This document shows positions 1 to 11,787 of a stretch of DNA of 64,000 nucleotides, in pieces; position 1 is the first letter of the stretch; every line of letters begins with the position of its first letter. A program made the translations under genes and the position numbers. The DNA comes from Polyodon spathula (lineage: Eukaryota; Chordata; Actinopteri; Acipenseriformes; Polyodontidae): NCBI RefSeq assembly GCF_017654505.1, contig NC_054537.1:71814618-71878617 (forward strand), read 5' to 3'. The notes under the pieces are model-generated. The model was not told the origin of the DNA. It saw nothing but the letters and a program-made list of their open reading frames with translations, and ran no database searches.

Positions 1-691
1 AAGATCAGAAAAATATTTCTGCTAAAGATCAGGCTGTCCAGTACAAGAAGGGGACTTTTTTTATATTTACATTTAAATATTTAGAAACATTTGTGGCATA
101 TTAACTCTAGAGAAAATTATCAATTTTTTATGTGACAATGCTATTTCTTTCTGCTTTAATAAATATAATAAATAGACTGTGAAATGCATTTAAATAAGAC
201 ATTTTTATCATGAAATAAATAGCTATGAATATCTCCTCCATGAGCACACAGTTCCAATGATTATCCTCTCCTCCTTCATTCAGGTCTGAGCAGGAATGGT
301 TAGCAGTAAAGCATTCTCAGAGCAGGTTGAGTGTGTACAAAAAAAGGAAAAGACAAGGGTCAAGATCATAAAACTTACTTTTAAAAGCTGAGGTATAAAA
401 ATATATAAATAAGAGCCTTACTGTCAGTGGAAATGATTAAAAGGTTCAAGAGTACAGTTCTCAACAAGAAAGCCTATTAGCATGCACCAGACAACGGCTT
501 GGCCAGTAGAATATATATGTTAACCCTTGTGTGTAATTTGAGGGACAGTAACCAGGGCTCCACCTCCTATCAAACAATCTAGACGCTCTATTTAAACCCC
601 TCACGGCCTACGCTCTCTCACTTGCATTAGCCTTTTTTTCCTCCCTTTTTTTCCTTTTCTTCATATGCCATGTGCCTCTGTGTCAGTCCCC
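1..691. other. Unannotated AT-rich sequence
   Basis: No open frame with family resemblance, no terminal repeats and no RNA gene seen. The part nearest the G-run (about 590-690) is pyrimidine-rich. Confidence 0.5.
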
Positions 692-717
692 GGGGGGGGG
701 GGGGGGGGGGGGGGGGG
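692..717. repeat. G homopolymer, 26 bp
   Basis: An uninterrupted run of about 26 G. Runs of this kind are length-unstable and often miscounted in assembly. A short open frame through it (glycine run) is an artefact of the repeat. Confidence 0.95.
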
Positions 718-918
718 TAGTGAGTCTCACTTCCCCAGCCTGGAATCGGTAATACACAGGTTCTTCGAATGGTCAGAGAGGACCATAGGCCAAACTATTC
801 TTTCACAGCTCATGTGCTATATCTTGCCTCTCGACGAGAAGGCTCTTTCTATCCATCTGGGATGTGGACCTCTTACCTTAGTGCTCGAGTCCCACAACTG
901 TCTTTCTCTTTTCTTTCA

Positions 919-1311
919 AGGCAACGCCTATTAACATCTCTCTACAACCATCTGTAGGGCAACGCCTATTAACAGCTTTCTACAACCATCTGTAGGGCAA
1001 CACCTATTAACAGCTCGAGTACCCAGCTGTGGGGCAACGCCTATTAACAGCTCTCAAAAACCCAGCTGCGGGGCAAAGTCTATTAACAGCTCTCTAGAAC
1101 CCAGCTGTGGGGCAACGCCTATTAACAGCTCTTGAGAACCAACTGCAGGGCAAAGCCTATTACCAGCTCTCGAGTACCTAGTTGCGGGGCAAAGCCTATT
1201 AACAGCTCTTGAGATAAAGCTGCGGGTCAACGCCTATTAACAGCTCTCGAGAACCGTGTTGCGGGGCAACGCTCATTAACAGCTCTCTCTCAAGAACCCA
1301 GCTGCGGTGCC
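919..1311. repeat. Minisatellite, ~39-bp unit, about 10 copies
   Basis: Ten consecutive units share a core close to GCAACGCCTATTAACAGCTC followed by a variable stretch ending in CCAGCTGYGG. Unit length is mostly 38-40 bp. The units differ by scattered substitutions (for example AACGCC/AAAGCC), so the array is old or evolves by mutation as well as by unequal exchange. The array is GC-richer than its surroundings. No transposon ends are seen around it. Confidence 0.92.
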
Positions 1312-3399
1312 AACACTGTAGACCAACACCGTGGGTCCGGGCCCGTCCATTTCTCTCCACTTCAGCATCTCTCCTCTACACGCTCCTAAGCACTTTTATC
1401 CCTGAAGCCACACCTTAATCTCTATGCACCTGAGGCCAAGCCTCTAACTAACCCTTATGCAGCCCTGGCTTCCGTCCAGTGAATTAATCAAGTAAAGACT
1501 TTTTGAGAGGAAACAATTGTGACCTTGTGCTTGTTCATGTAGCAAGTGAACAAATAAACAAATCAGAAACATCATAAGTAAGAATAATCCCACAAGCCTA
1601 TGTACTTTATGAATGTTGATTTGAGCCACAGATTTTCAGTGACAAAAAAGAGAAAAATATAATTCTTGTAACTTGTCTTTCATGAGCCTGTATTATACAC
1701 ATATCCTTAGTGTGTCTGAATGACATTTTTCATAAGTATAACATTCTTTACAAGCAAAACAGACATTAGTGCCATGACAACAGCATTACAATGTTGTTAA
1801 TATTCTATCAACCAAGAAAGCCTGTGACATATTCATCTAATAAGAGAGATAATATCATAACAATGACAAATACTGTACTGTAATAAAAAAAAAAAAGGTT
1901 AGTCAATGGGTGTTATTGCATTTTTAAATAGTGCTCTTACAATTGCAGTTAGATTAAATCGGCACAAAAACAAATGTCTTTGGAAACTATTTCAGCCCTT
2001 TTTACTAAGCTTTTTTTTCACTATTTTTCATGTTTCTTATCAGTGATCCAATCTATGTTGACTTTTATCAAAATTATTTCATCAGGGATTGGTTTACATT
2101 TTTGTAGACTGGAAAGTTTTTGCGTTTGTGACAGATGTCCACATCACAGTACAAATAATTGCTGTGAAGAGTAAGGTTTCCAGTGCATTGTATTTATTGT
2201 ATTTTGGCATCATACTACATATTTTTAATATAGTATGCCAGTGTGGGTGATAGTCCAGTGCTACAGCTATGGTCTGAGACTATTGGAAATAAAACTAAAG
2301 TCACAAATGTCCACTTCCTGATAAAGCGATGAATAAAATCAAAAATGCTTTAAAAAATAACAAAGGACCCAGCTCTATGGTTAACAGCATTCCCATCAAC
2401 ATGGAGAGTCAAATTATATACTGTCAAGACCGACATTCATCTCACAATGGATGTAGCTGACACAGAGGTAACAAAACCTATAGCACTGTATGAAATTCAT
2501 TATTACCGCATCTCTGTTTTTTCTTATCATAGGATTTGAATTTTGAAATCTCAGGGTCCCGTTCCAGTTTAAATGGGTGTTGTCAAAACTAGTGTGGTAG
2601 AATTCACATAACCGGAATTGCATTTTCATTTGGATTGTGTTTTGTCTTTCTTTAAATACATCTGTTGTTTTTATTTTTCCTTTTCAGTTAATTTAACTTA
2701 TGGTTATGGTTTTGCTTAGAAATCATTTTTGGATATTTTTACACTTGAAATCATAAAAAGCCTCATTTAAAATACCCATGTCTCGGGTTGAATATTGAAA
2801 TGGATTCTTTTTATTTGGTTTTGAATCATCCCTATATATTTTTGATTGTTGTGGGAATCACTGATTTATTTATTAATTTATTTACTGCTGCTATTCAGTT
2901 CTAGCTGTTTCCCTGAACAAATGTGATGTAGACTAGATCATAAGTTACCTTATATTAGTAAGCACCCTCTAAGCACTGCAGTGTACTGCCAGCAAAACAA
3001 AACAAACTTCAAAAAAAGTGGCAGATCACTGCTGATCTGTTAACCTGTGGTAGGGAACTAGAACTAAAGAGAATCTCCTGAACTCAACTGAAAGTGCCTT
3101 AGCACTGACTTATAACAAAATGTGATAACTACTCAGAATAATGGAAAACACCATACAAGGTAAGAAGACATTAAAAATAAAAATACTATTTTGTCATTAA
3201 AGTATACCATCATTACATATTGGCATTAGAGTCCACTTAATCATAGCACGTATTTTTTCTGTAATATCAGTTTTGGCCAATAACAGTAAGGAATTAAAAA
3301 GTGCTTTTCTTTTCTTTACTATCTTTCTTTACAATGGAGGGATTTGTCGTCAAATAAAGCTTGTGTTCAGAATGATTAGTGTATGACTTGCTGCTTCTC
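1312..3399. other. Unannotated AT-rich sequence
   Basis: Only a short A-run near 1886-1897 and scattered short frames that look like chance. No repeat family recognised. Confidence 0.45.
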
Positions 3400-3403
3400 T
3401 TAA

Positions 3404-3577
3404 AGAAGGTGTAGTGGGGTTCCATAAAATATAATGTTACGCGTCCCCATGTGTTGCTACAACTGTTTAAATAACGTCCCTGTAAATTTTATTTTTAATG
3501 TTAACATCCTGATATCTTTTTTACACTTATAACTTTAAAATGTATTTCAAAGCTCTTTTCAAAATGGCCGCTCTAGA
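3404..3577 (+). mobile_element. Half copy of a TTAA-flanked MITE
   Basis: Starts immediately after TTAA (3400-3403). It matches, base for base over long stretches, the left arm of the MITE at 10487-10847: shared blocks include TTGCTACAACTGTTTAAATA and GTTAACATCCTGA, and the arm ends with TTTTCAAAATG. The inverted right arm is missing, so this copy is a solo arm or truncated. TTAA targets are typical of piggyBac and Kolobok elements; which of the two is not decided. Confidence 0.75.
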
Positions 3578-6238
3578 AAATATGGGACACTGACCATATT
3601 TTTTTCTTGAGCTGATGAAGCCCTGACTGAATCAAAACATACAAAGCATGACACTTCCAGGGAAATTTACACACACATCTGTAATTCTACGCTTGGCAGC
3701 ACTCCACCTGTATATTCAGTGTTTTCCAATTGTGAACCACAACCTTAGTATCAGGTGATATAACCTGATATATGTGCACTGGATTGCTTCAAAACCATAT
3801 GGAAGACAACAGTCTTGATTAATTCATTTTTTGTTTTTTGTAGCTGCTGTGGTGTACGAGCCAAGGTAACTGAATAGATATGTCAGCTCGATTTAACAAT
3901 GCAGCAGTAACCTGTGCAATAAATGGGCACATTTGGTTGAATCATACTTGCTACAGAGATCTCTGAAATGAACCTATGACAAGACTGCATTAGTTTTATC
4001 AGTTATTTTAACTGTGACAAGTAAGCCATAGTTACAAGCTGTTCACAACTTCAAACTGGTGTTGCCTTTTCAAAATGAAATTCAAGTTTAATTTCTAATT
4101 AGTCATAATATATATGGAATGATCATTCAGCAGTGCCATATTTACAAATGGTCATAATTACACATTGAACAATACTGGATAAGGGTAACTTTACATTGTT
4201 TTGGTTGGATTTGTGGTGCTGCATAATAAATTAATGGCTTTCTGTGCTTCCATAGGCTGAAAAGACTAGAGTATTGTATACATTTTTGCAACAAGCTTTG
4301 TACAGAGAACTCTGTACTTTTGTAGACGTATATACCACGTATTTACAAATGCAGTCCTTAGTTTGGTAGACAGTGTGACCAATAGCACTGACTGTTAATT
4401 TCCTAAATATTTCAGAGGTTCTGAAAGCAGCTTGCCAATTGGAAACAGGTGTAAGGAAATGTGACGTTGATTGTAGTATAAACTAGTCTCATGCTGAAAA
4501 TAATACCTTAAATGCCTGTGGTTTATAAGGCAAGTACTGTTGCAAGAGTTGTTTATTTCTGTTGCTCTGGTAAAGAAGACAGCGGTATGGCAAGTGTCAC
4601 ACCTAACTACATTCGATTATCCTTGGCTTATACAAGGTACCCATTCACAGTTGGCCAGACTGGATGGTAGACTTCTCACGAGGCCCCTGAACCAAAATGT
4701 TTCTTATGCCTTTTAAATACATTTATAAATAAACCCTTTAACATTGCTAAGTGACATAGTGACATGTCCATGTTATTGTTAGAGCATGTTATCGTGTTGA
4801 AAAAAAAAAAAATAGTAGCAATGGTTTGAATTTAGTATGTTAGAGCCTTCATTCAGTTTCTGGTCTTTAAATAATATTTCTGATACTGCAATGTGGACGC
4901 TATACAAACATGAGTTCATGCTTAACATGGTCATTTTAAACTTTTTTAATAATGCTAGTGTGTTTCTGACAATTTTTTCTAAACTGCATCAATTTAATGA
5001 TAATGACCATGACCACATTTAGAGGACCTAATATTTGTTTTTATAGCATGCCTTGGTTTTACCACTGCATGTCAAAGTGTTAAACACCTACCTGTAAATT
5101 GTGAATTAATCTCAAATCAACAATGAGTTAATTGTTTGTTATTTGTGTGCAGGTCTTGTTTACAGTATTGATGTTAGGTGTGTTTGACAATGTTCTGGCA
5201 GGTTGATGACTATTGTAAATGGGATTCAATTACAGTTTTAGTTAACTTGTTTGGTATTACAAATTTAATTTTAAAAAGTGTTGGACTATTACAATTGGCA
5301 TATAATCTACAACTGAATAAAAAAAGCAATAGCTGGTGAAGTATGAAGTTTGTAATAATATATTAAGACTATAAAAAGCATTAGTTAAGCAGGGAGTTAA
5401 CATTATGTACTTTTGTGCATAAATATAACTTTTGACAAAATATATTTGACATTTTATGCTGCACATCTGATCATAGTAGACACCTTTTTTTTTTTTTTAA
5501 CTTGCGTAACAGCTATATAGAAATAATTTCCCAGGCTAAATTTGTTCTGGTTTTGGGTTGTTTGATTGTCTCTTTAGGCTAAATGCAGAATTTAAATATA
5601 CATGTAAGGCAACAAAATGTGATCTGGAACAAAACGTGACTGGAACTACATTAAAAAGGGACACTATAGACACTGTTCTGTGAGTTTCACTGTTTTATTT
5701 TAAAAGCCATTCACACCACTCTTTGACTCAAGTGTAAGAAAACTATTTTATTAAAGTATTTTGTCTTTAGACTTCGTTTATAATAGTAGTAACAACTTCA
5801 GATGTAGATATTCTCAGACAGTAAAGACTTTCTTGTCTACTAAGCATTACCAGCATTAACTTGGGATGCTCTAATGCTGTGCTTGCCTAATGATAATGGT
5901 TGTTTATTTTAGATTTTATTGCTTAATAAATACTTAGAAAGTGCCCTAGGCAGCTATCTAAACAGCTTTACCATTCTGCATTAAGCAAAGAGGAATGCAT
6001 CTTAGTGGGGAATAGCATTCATAAACTGAGTCTTTTTGCTCAAAGCTACAGTGTTTAATGTTGCAAATTGCTATAGCAGTGAACGAACCTAGAATTTAAA
6101 TAGATATGTACGGTAACAAAATGTGATGTGACAAACTGGTGCAAGTATAATTTGAACTGATGTGAGACCTGGGTGCAGGATGACAGGATGCAAGGGTTGA
6201 TAGATCTAACGGATGAGAAGAGCTTGCTTTACATGCAC
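3578..6238. other. Unannotated AT-rich sequence
   Basis: No gene or element recognised. It holds two imperfect direct repeats of about 36 bp (5588-5623 and 6091-6126) sharing GAATTTAAATA and AACAAAATGTGAT, and poly-A/T runs near 4800 and 5487. Confidence 0.45.
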
Positions 6239-6247
6239 AAAGTACAA

Positions 6248-6652
6248 ATAAGGGGGGCTCCTGACTGGCATGTCCAGTAAGAGCGATTTTTCTCGAACCC
6301 TAGCCTGGATGTCACCGGTTCGAGTCTGGGCTATTCCACAGCCGACACGTGGACTGGAGTTCCCAGGAGGCAGCACTCAATTGGCAGAGCGTCGCCAGAG
6401 GTGGGGGGCTTTCCTGTCAGCTGCGTTATCCTCCTACACTGTAGCTCCTGGGTGGCTGCATGATGAATCCTCAGTGTGCAAAGAAGCGGTCGGCTAAAGC
6501 CACACGATTCGGAGGACAGTGCGTGATCGTCTTCTCCACTCCTGAGTCAGCGCAGGGGTGGTAGCGGTGAGCTGAGCCTAACTAATAATTGGCCATTTCA
6601 AATTGGGAGAAAATAAAAAATAATTGGCAACGACTAAAAAAAAAAAAAAAGA
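6248..6652 (+). mobile_element. tRNA-derived SINE with poly-A tail and target duplication
   Basis: The head contains an internal pol III B box (GGTTCGAGTC, near 6317) of the tRNA type. The body runs to a 3' region with AATTGGCCATTTCAAATTGG and a poly-A tail near 6636-6650. A 9-bp duplication AAAGTACAA flanks it (6239-6247 and 6653-6661). Such elements are moved by LINE machinery. A diverged relative lies at about 58900-59260 and shares the body and the tail. The 75-residue frame inside is not considered a gene. Confidence 0.85.
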
Positions 6653-6661
6653 AAAGTACAA

Positions 6662-7033
6662 GTCTCACTTTTTTCACGCTATTAATTTGGGTTTATATGT
6701 AGTTTTCTTTTAGGAAGAGAAATTCTCTTTCAAAATGAAAATGACATAATTAATATTACATTATGGGAGGGGATATTTAAATGTGTATGTCAGTGTTCCA
6801 ACTCAACCTTGTGCGAAGACTGATATCGTGGAGCTTTCTTAAATTGAGTTTACAAGATTTGCAAGTGCAGCCTGCCTCATTTGGCCTCCATATTTTCTTT
6901 TTTTTTTTAAAGTAAACAAAACAAAACAAAAACCCATATATAGTATTACACCAAAAAAAAAAAAATCCATAAGAGTGTGCTTTGTACAATCCATGTATTA
7001 TTTAACTGCATATATATTTATGTACATATTATA
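6662..7033. other. Unannotated AT-rich sequence
   Basis: Short T and A runs near 6898 and 6952. Nothing else recognised. Confidence 0.45.
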
Positions 7034-7041
7034 CACATACA

Positions 7042-8589
7042 CAGCGCTCCAGATAAGGTTTTGGGTCATTGAGAGTAATTTATTCTGATTTCGACTATGT
7101 ATCCAATGTAGATTCACTGTGAGTAAAATGTATTTTGGGTGAGTAAAGTTATAGTTTTTCCCCGCAGCAGGGTTTTTATTTGTATGGCCGTAGATGGCCA
7201 CCAACCAGTATTCCAATCAAAATAAAAATAAAAACAAAAGTAATGAAATAAAAATAATCAAAATAAATTCCCCCACCAATATCAACAATGATAAAGGAGG
7301 AGGTGAAAATAAAAAGGTACAACTAACAAAGTCCCGCACACAGTAAAAATTAAAAAAAAACAGATAGAGGTTTCCCTGGCGCTCCCGCGCTTGCCTCTAG
7401 GGGGCTCCCGGTCCTGGGTAGGATTTTAGTGGCGAGGTCCCGGTCGTTCTTCCAGGTAACAAGCTGAACCACCGTCTCCAGTCTCTGAAACACAATACAC
7501 CTTTCACACATTAACCAAATAAACAACACGTCTCCTTTCTCTGTTCCCATGACTGAGCAACCGAGCTTAGATCGTACGGTCCTTTAAATACTGTTCGACC
7601 CCGCCCTTAGCCTCGGATCGGTTGCCGCTGTACCCAATCGACGTACATAGTAACTCCGACTGAGGTACGTGGCGGGGCGGCCGTGGACTTCCGCGTTCGG
7701 GTGGAGCGAGCAATCTTTCTGAAATTCCCAGACGGTTCGACCTTTATCTTTTCGCCGGTCTCGTCCCGTTTTATGCAACGCCACCAGCGATCGGGAGGAT
7801 CGACCACAGCTCTGACCCATTGCACCCATCACAAAGCCCTAATAATATTAAAGTCTGGGAAGTTTCTACTCTTTATGTAGTTAGCGACTGCGTTCACCTC
7901 GAGTTTCCAAGAATAGATGTTTTCTGCAAAATCATTCTTTCCCAGTCACTTGTGCTCTCCCTTTTCAAGTTGACAGACATGCTCCCTAAAAAACGTAAAA
8001 TATTTTTAAATTGTACAGCACTAATGCAAATAAAGAAACTATAATAATGTATTCCTTATTGATCGCCTTGCTATATCAATATAAAGCATCCCCATTCTCT
8101 CCAAACATGGAATACTGTATTTACTATATAGATTTTTCCCCCAAAAATGTGTTTGACAGATAGGTACATTGGTTGGTGAGATTGAGGGGAACTAAGATGG
8201 CGCCAAGAAATCCTAAGGATCAAATCCAGTTGCTTATTCACAAGCCACAAACACACATTGCAAGTCAGTGGATTCGACGTAGGTCTTTTAAATAAATGTG
8301 GAAAACCCAGACTTATTGGTCATGTGTTTCTGGCAATTCCCAGGCAGGCAACAATTACCTGTCCTGGCCTTTCTATGATCCATTTAATAGCTACCACATG
8401 CAGTATATCCACAACTGACCATTTAGATGCCAGGAACCAATAAAGTACAAGAATCTTGATAACATGTAAACTCGAGCTGTCCAGCAAAATTGTTATGTGT
8501 ATTTTTTACGCATTCAATTTAAATATAATTGGTAATTCATATTTCTTCAATGTGTAAAACACCCAGTACACAGCTTATCTGGAGCACGA
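7042..8589. mobile_element. hAT-like DNA transposon, non-autonomous, 1.55 kb
   Basis: The left end begins CAGCGCTCCAGATAAG. The right end, inverted, reads TCGTGCTCCAGATAAG (13 of 16 identical). An 8-bp direct repeat CACATACA flanks both ends (7034-7041, 8590-8597), the length made by hAT transposases. No transposase frame was found, so the copy is non-autonomous or an internal deletion. It contains a CpG-rich segment (about 7340-7840) unlike the rest, which may be a further insertion. Because CA-rich sequence repeats easily, the duplication alone would be weak; its combination with the terminal repeats is the argument. Confidence 0.65.
7160..7840 (-). mobile_element. Possible LTR-like, CpG-rich insert
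   Basis: This block within the hAT-like element has high CpG content (7370-7830). Read on the minus strand it shows a GC-rich promoter-like part followed by an A/T-rich part with AATAAAAA motifs near 7165-7260, the order expected of an LTR. No confirmed TG...CA ends or 5-bp duplication were found. It could instead be the element's own promoter region. Confidence 0.3.
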
Positions 8590-8597
8590 CACATACA

Positions 8598-10400
8598 TCT
8601 ATAGTGTATACAGGGTTTACTACAGAACAGTCACTTCAGCAATTCTGATCCTTATAATAGTCGACGAATTGAGCTAAATTCCAGCACTTTAGTTTAATGA
8701 TTTAAAAAATATCCAGTCAAAATGCATTTTCTGAATACTGGCAGTAAATCTATAATAGGCTGCCCTACACGCCCATATTCCCCACATATTATTATTACTG
8801 TTATTATTATTATTAGGCTTCCAGGCCCAAAACTGGCTAATAACTCCTTGTAAAGATAGCGCCATGGTTACTATAGAACACATATAGTAACCCATGTATG
8901 CTCTATCAAAAAATGTCATTGCCTGTGACCTTTGACCTCTTGACAAAGATTATATCTTTGTAACTTTCTGGAATTCTGTAAGTCACTATTCTCTTAAGCC
9001 CCATATTTGTCTTTTTTAACAATTTTGTGGAATCTGGCTTACAAAACAACTGGACTATTAAGCACTGTCATTTTAACAGTCTCCTATAAATGCCAATAAT
9101 TTGAAATATTGAATACGTGGTGTAAGAAAAAAAAAAAACATAATCAATGAGGCAGACTCTAAATTCCTCCTACTGTATGTTTTTTTTTTTTTTTGGATTT
9201 GGTCAAAGAATCTTGCCAAGGCTACTTTTAGACCTCAATTATTGATACAGAATTGCTTGGTACGGCCTTTAGTTAGAAAGTCACAAATGGGATCTTCACT
9301 GCAGAAGTCTTGTGAACATATGGTCCAAGACCTATTTTGTTCTGAAGTCAATCCAAAAATATGAAACTTTTACCCCTGACTCTGTTGTAGAGATTAAGTT
9401 ATAAATGATCTTAGGTATGAGCAGGAATGCAATTCAAACAGGAACAATTTTCACCAGCTAAGAAATTGTGTAGTACATCTAATAACTAATTATATTTTTT
9501 AAAGCAAAGCTGCATGTTTAGAAAAAAAAAAGAAAGATGAAAAACTTGCAAGCTACCAATGTGGACAAATTATTACACTGCCCTTGTGGGTAAATATAAA
9601 ACTTGGCAGCTCACACCAGTAGTGGATGACTAAACGTTTAGGAATTTAGTAGTTAAATGATTACATTCTTTGATGTTTACTAGGTAATACAAGATTTACA
9701 CCATTTTGCATTACTCCGGTTTCCTGACCGCTTCTGGTATTTACATGAAACCTTTGCAGACGGTCTCATTAATAGCTTTGACAATGGTTAAAAAATGACA
9801 TGTTCAATCCCCTGCTCAGCAGTGATTTTGTAGTTGAAATCAATATTATTCACCTGTCCTTCGCACACTTTTTGCACACTGAGGTCATCTTCATAATTTT
9901 ACCAAACACAGAGAGTAAACTCTTTAGCAATCCATCTGCGAACTGTAACCAGAATGAAACTTTTGAGATACCCCTGCCTTTACAGTGCTCACAGCTCACA
10001 CGACCTGCTTCTCAAGAGGCACAATTTCTGATGTAGGATATCTTTTTCTGTTATGTATGCATCTCATGCTGGGAGCACAGCTCTCAAAAATATCAAGATA
10101 ATTGTCAATTATGTTTTAAAACATTTGGAAAAGAGATTAAGAACATGCTTTATGATAAGTTAATTATACTGCCAATGCCATGCTATGCTTTTAAAAGACA
10201 AAGAAAGCAGGAAGCTAATGGTAGGTGTCCTCATTTTGTCTTACTTTAAATAATGCAAAAAGTTAAATGTATTTGCATATTGTGTTGCATTTAATTTAAA
10301 AAAAAAATCCTAATAACTATAGCCATTTGGAAAACAAATGTAGTTTAACAGGAGTCAAAGTGAAATGTTGTTTTTGGCCAATACCAGCACAGGTGTTTTT
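8598..10400. other. Unannotated AT-rich sequence
   Basis: A short (TTA)n tract near 8785-8812 and poly-T near 9181-9194. No gene or element recognised. Confidence 0.45.
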
Positions 10401-10989
10401 GTATAGAGCAGGGGTGTTCAGTCACAGTCCTGAAGGGCCATTCTGCTTCAGGTTTGACAGGTAATATTATATAATTAACTACTTAAAGAGTAGGTAGAGT
10501 GGTTCCTAAAAATATAGTGTTATATGTCCCCACGTGTTGCTACAACTGTTTAAATAACATACCTGTCATCTTTCATTGTTAACATCCTGACAACTTTTTA
10601 GACTTTAAAGTTTGTTTCAAAGCTATTTTCAAAATGTTCATTCTAGTGCACTGGGGTTGGAGATCTGTCCTCTAAATCACTACAGGAAGAGTGATAAAAG
10701 GTGCTCTGTCTTTTCTGTTCCTTAACACATCAGGGATTGTTATTGCAGTGTTACCTATTTGACAATGTGGGCACTAATCCTTACGCTATCAGTGCACTAG
10801 AACAGCCATTTTGAAAAGACCTTTGAAACATACTTTAAAGTTATAAGTAGGGTTGCTACTATTCGATTATAATTTTTTTGCCAAATATACGACTAATGTC
10901 AACGTTTATTTTAGAAAGAGTTTACCAGGTTTTTTTTTTTAGTTTTCAATTCAACCAGAAAATGGGTTTAATCGACCGTTCTGACGAAA

Positions 10990-10992
<3 letters not shown>

Positions 10993-11049
<57 letters not shown>
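10993..11049. repeat. (AT)n microsatellite
   Basis: About 57 bp of uninterrupted AT inside the hAT element, adjacent to its left end. Confidence 0.95.
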
Positions 11050-11051
<2 letters not shown>

Positions 11052-11240
11052 GCTATTGAGAAATGTCTCATTTCGCGAAACCCATTTATCATATTTAACA
11101 TGCAACAAAACCATGGTTACCAACATTCTAATTTAAATAATGTTTGGTTACAGCAGAGCTATACCCAAACACATTAAAAAAATAAAAATAAACCCAAATA
11201 AACCATACAAAACGCAGCATCACAGATATATAGCATACAT

Positions 11241-11784
11241 TTATGAGTAAAAATATGCACAGAACAAAATAGTTGAACAGAACTTGCACTTATTATTCAT
11301 AGTCTGAGCTCCTGCCTCTCCTGCTTCAGCACAGCTGGAATCAGAGTCACTGGAAGGCAAGGCAAACGGGCCCGCTTCGTCCTGGAGCGGAGACTTCAGC
11401 CGTCGGTCGGTATTGTGCACAATATTCATTAAGTGTTTTCCTCTTGCGCACCATTTTCAAATCAAACTAGTAACTGTCACCGTATACCTATAGCAAAAGC
11501 TTACACCTTAACCCGCTAATTTCAAAGCAGGTGATTTGAATGACAGGCGCTGTAGCTGGCAAATGAAAGTGCAATGTGGTGCAGGTCTTAATGATTGATA
11601 GACATTTAAACGAATGAGAGCATTCTAGTGCTGCTTCAGTCAACGATGTCAGAACAGGGTAAAAGTGACAGTACAGTACTAACAGACCACTGAGTTTTAG
11701 TCATTTTAGTCATTTAGAGCGGAACAAAGACTGGACAGTCAGCAAGTATAAAAACTACCCAAACTAAAGATGATTTCTAAATGA
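11241..11784. other. hAT interior without recognisable coding
   Basis: Moderately CpG-containing (for example 11360-11415) but without a frame I can assign. It may be the remnant of the element's 5' region. Confidence 0.3.
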
Positions 11785-11787
11785 TTA

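Noticed and set aside
665..934. Open frame of 89 residues with a glycine run
   Set aside because: The glycine run is the G homopolymer, and the rest overlaps the minisatellite; no protein family resemblance.
6270..6497. Open frame of 75 residues
   Set aside because: It lies inside the tRNA-derived SINE and is read from non-coding repeat sequence.
7584..7832. Overlapping open frames in a CpG-rich block
   Set aside because: Open frames are expected in GC-rich DNA; no motif and two frames equally open.
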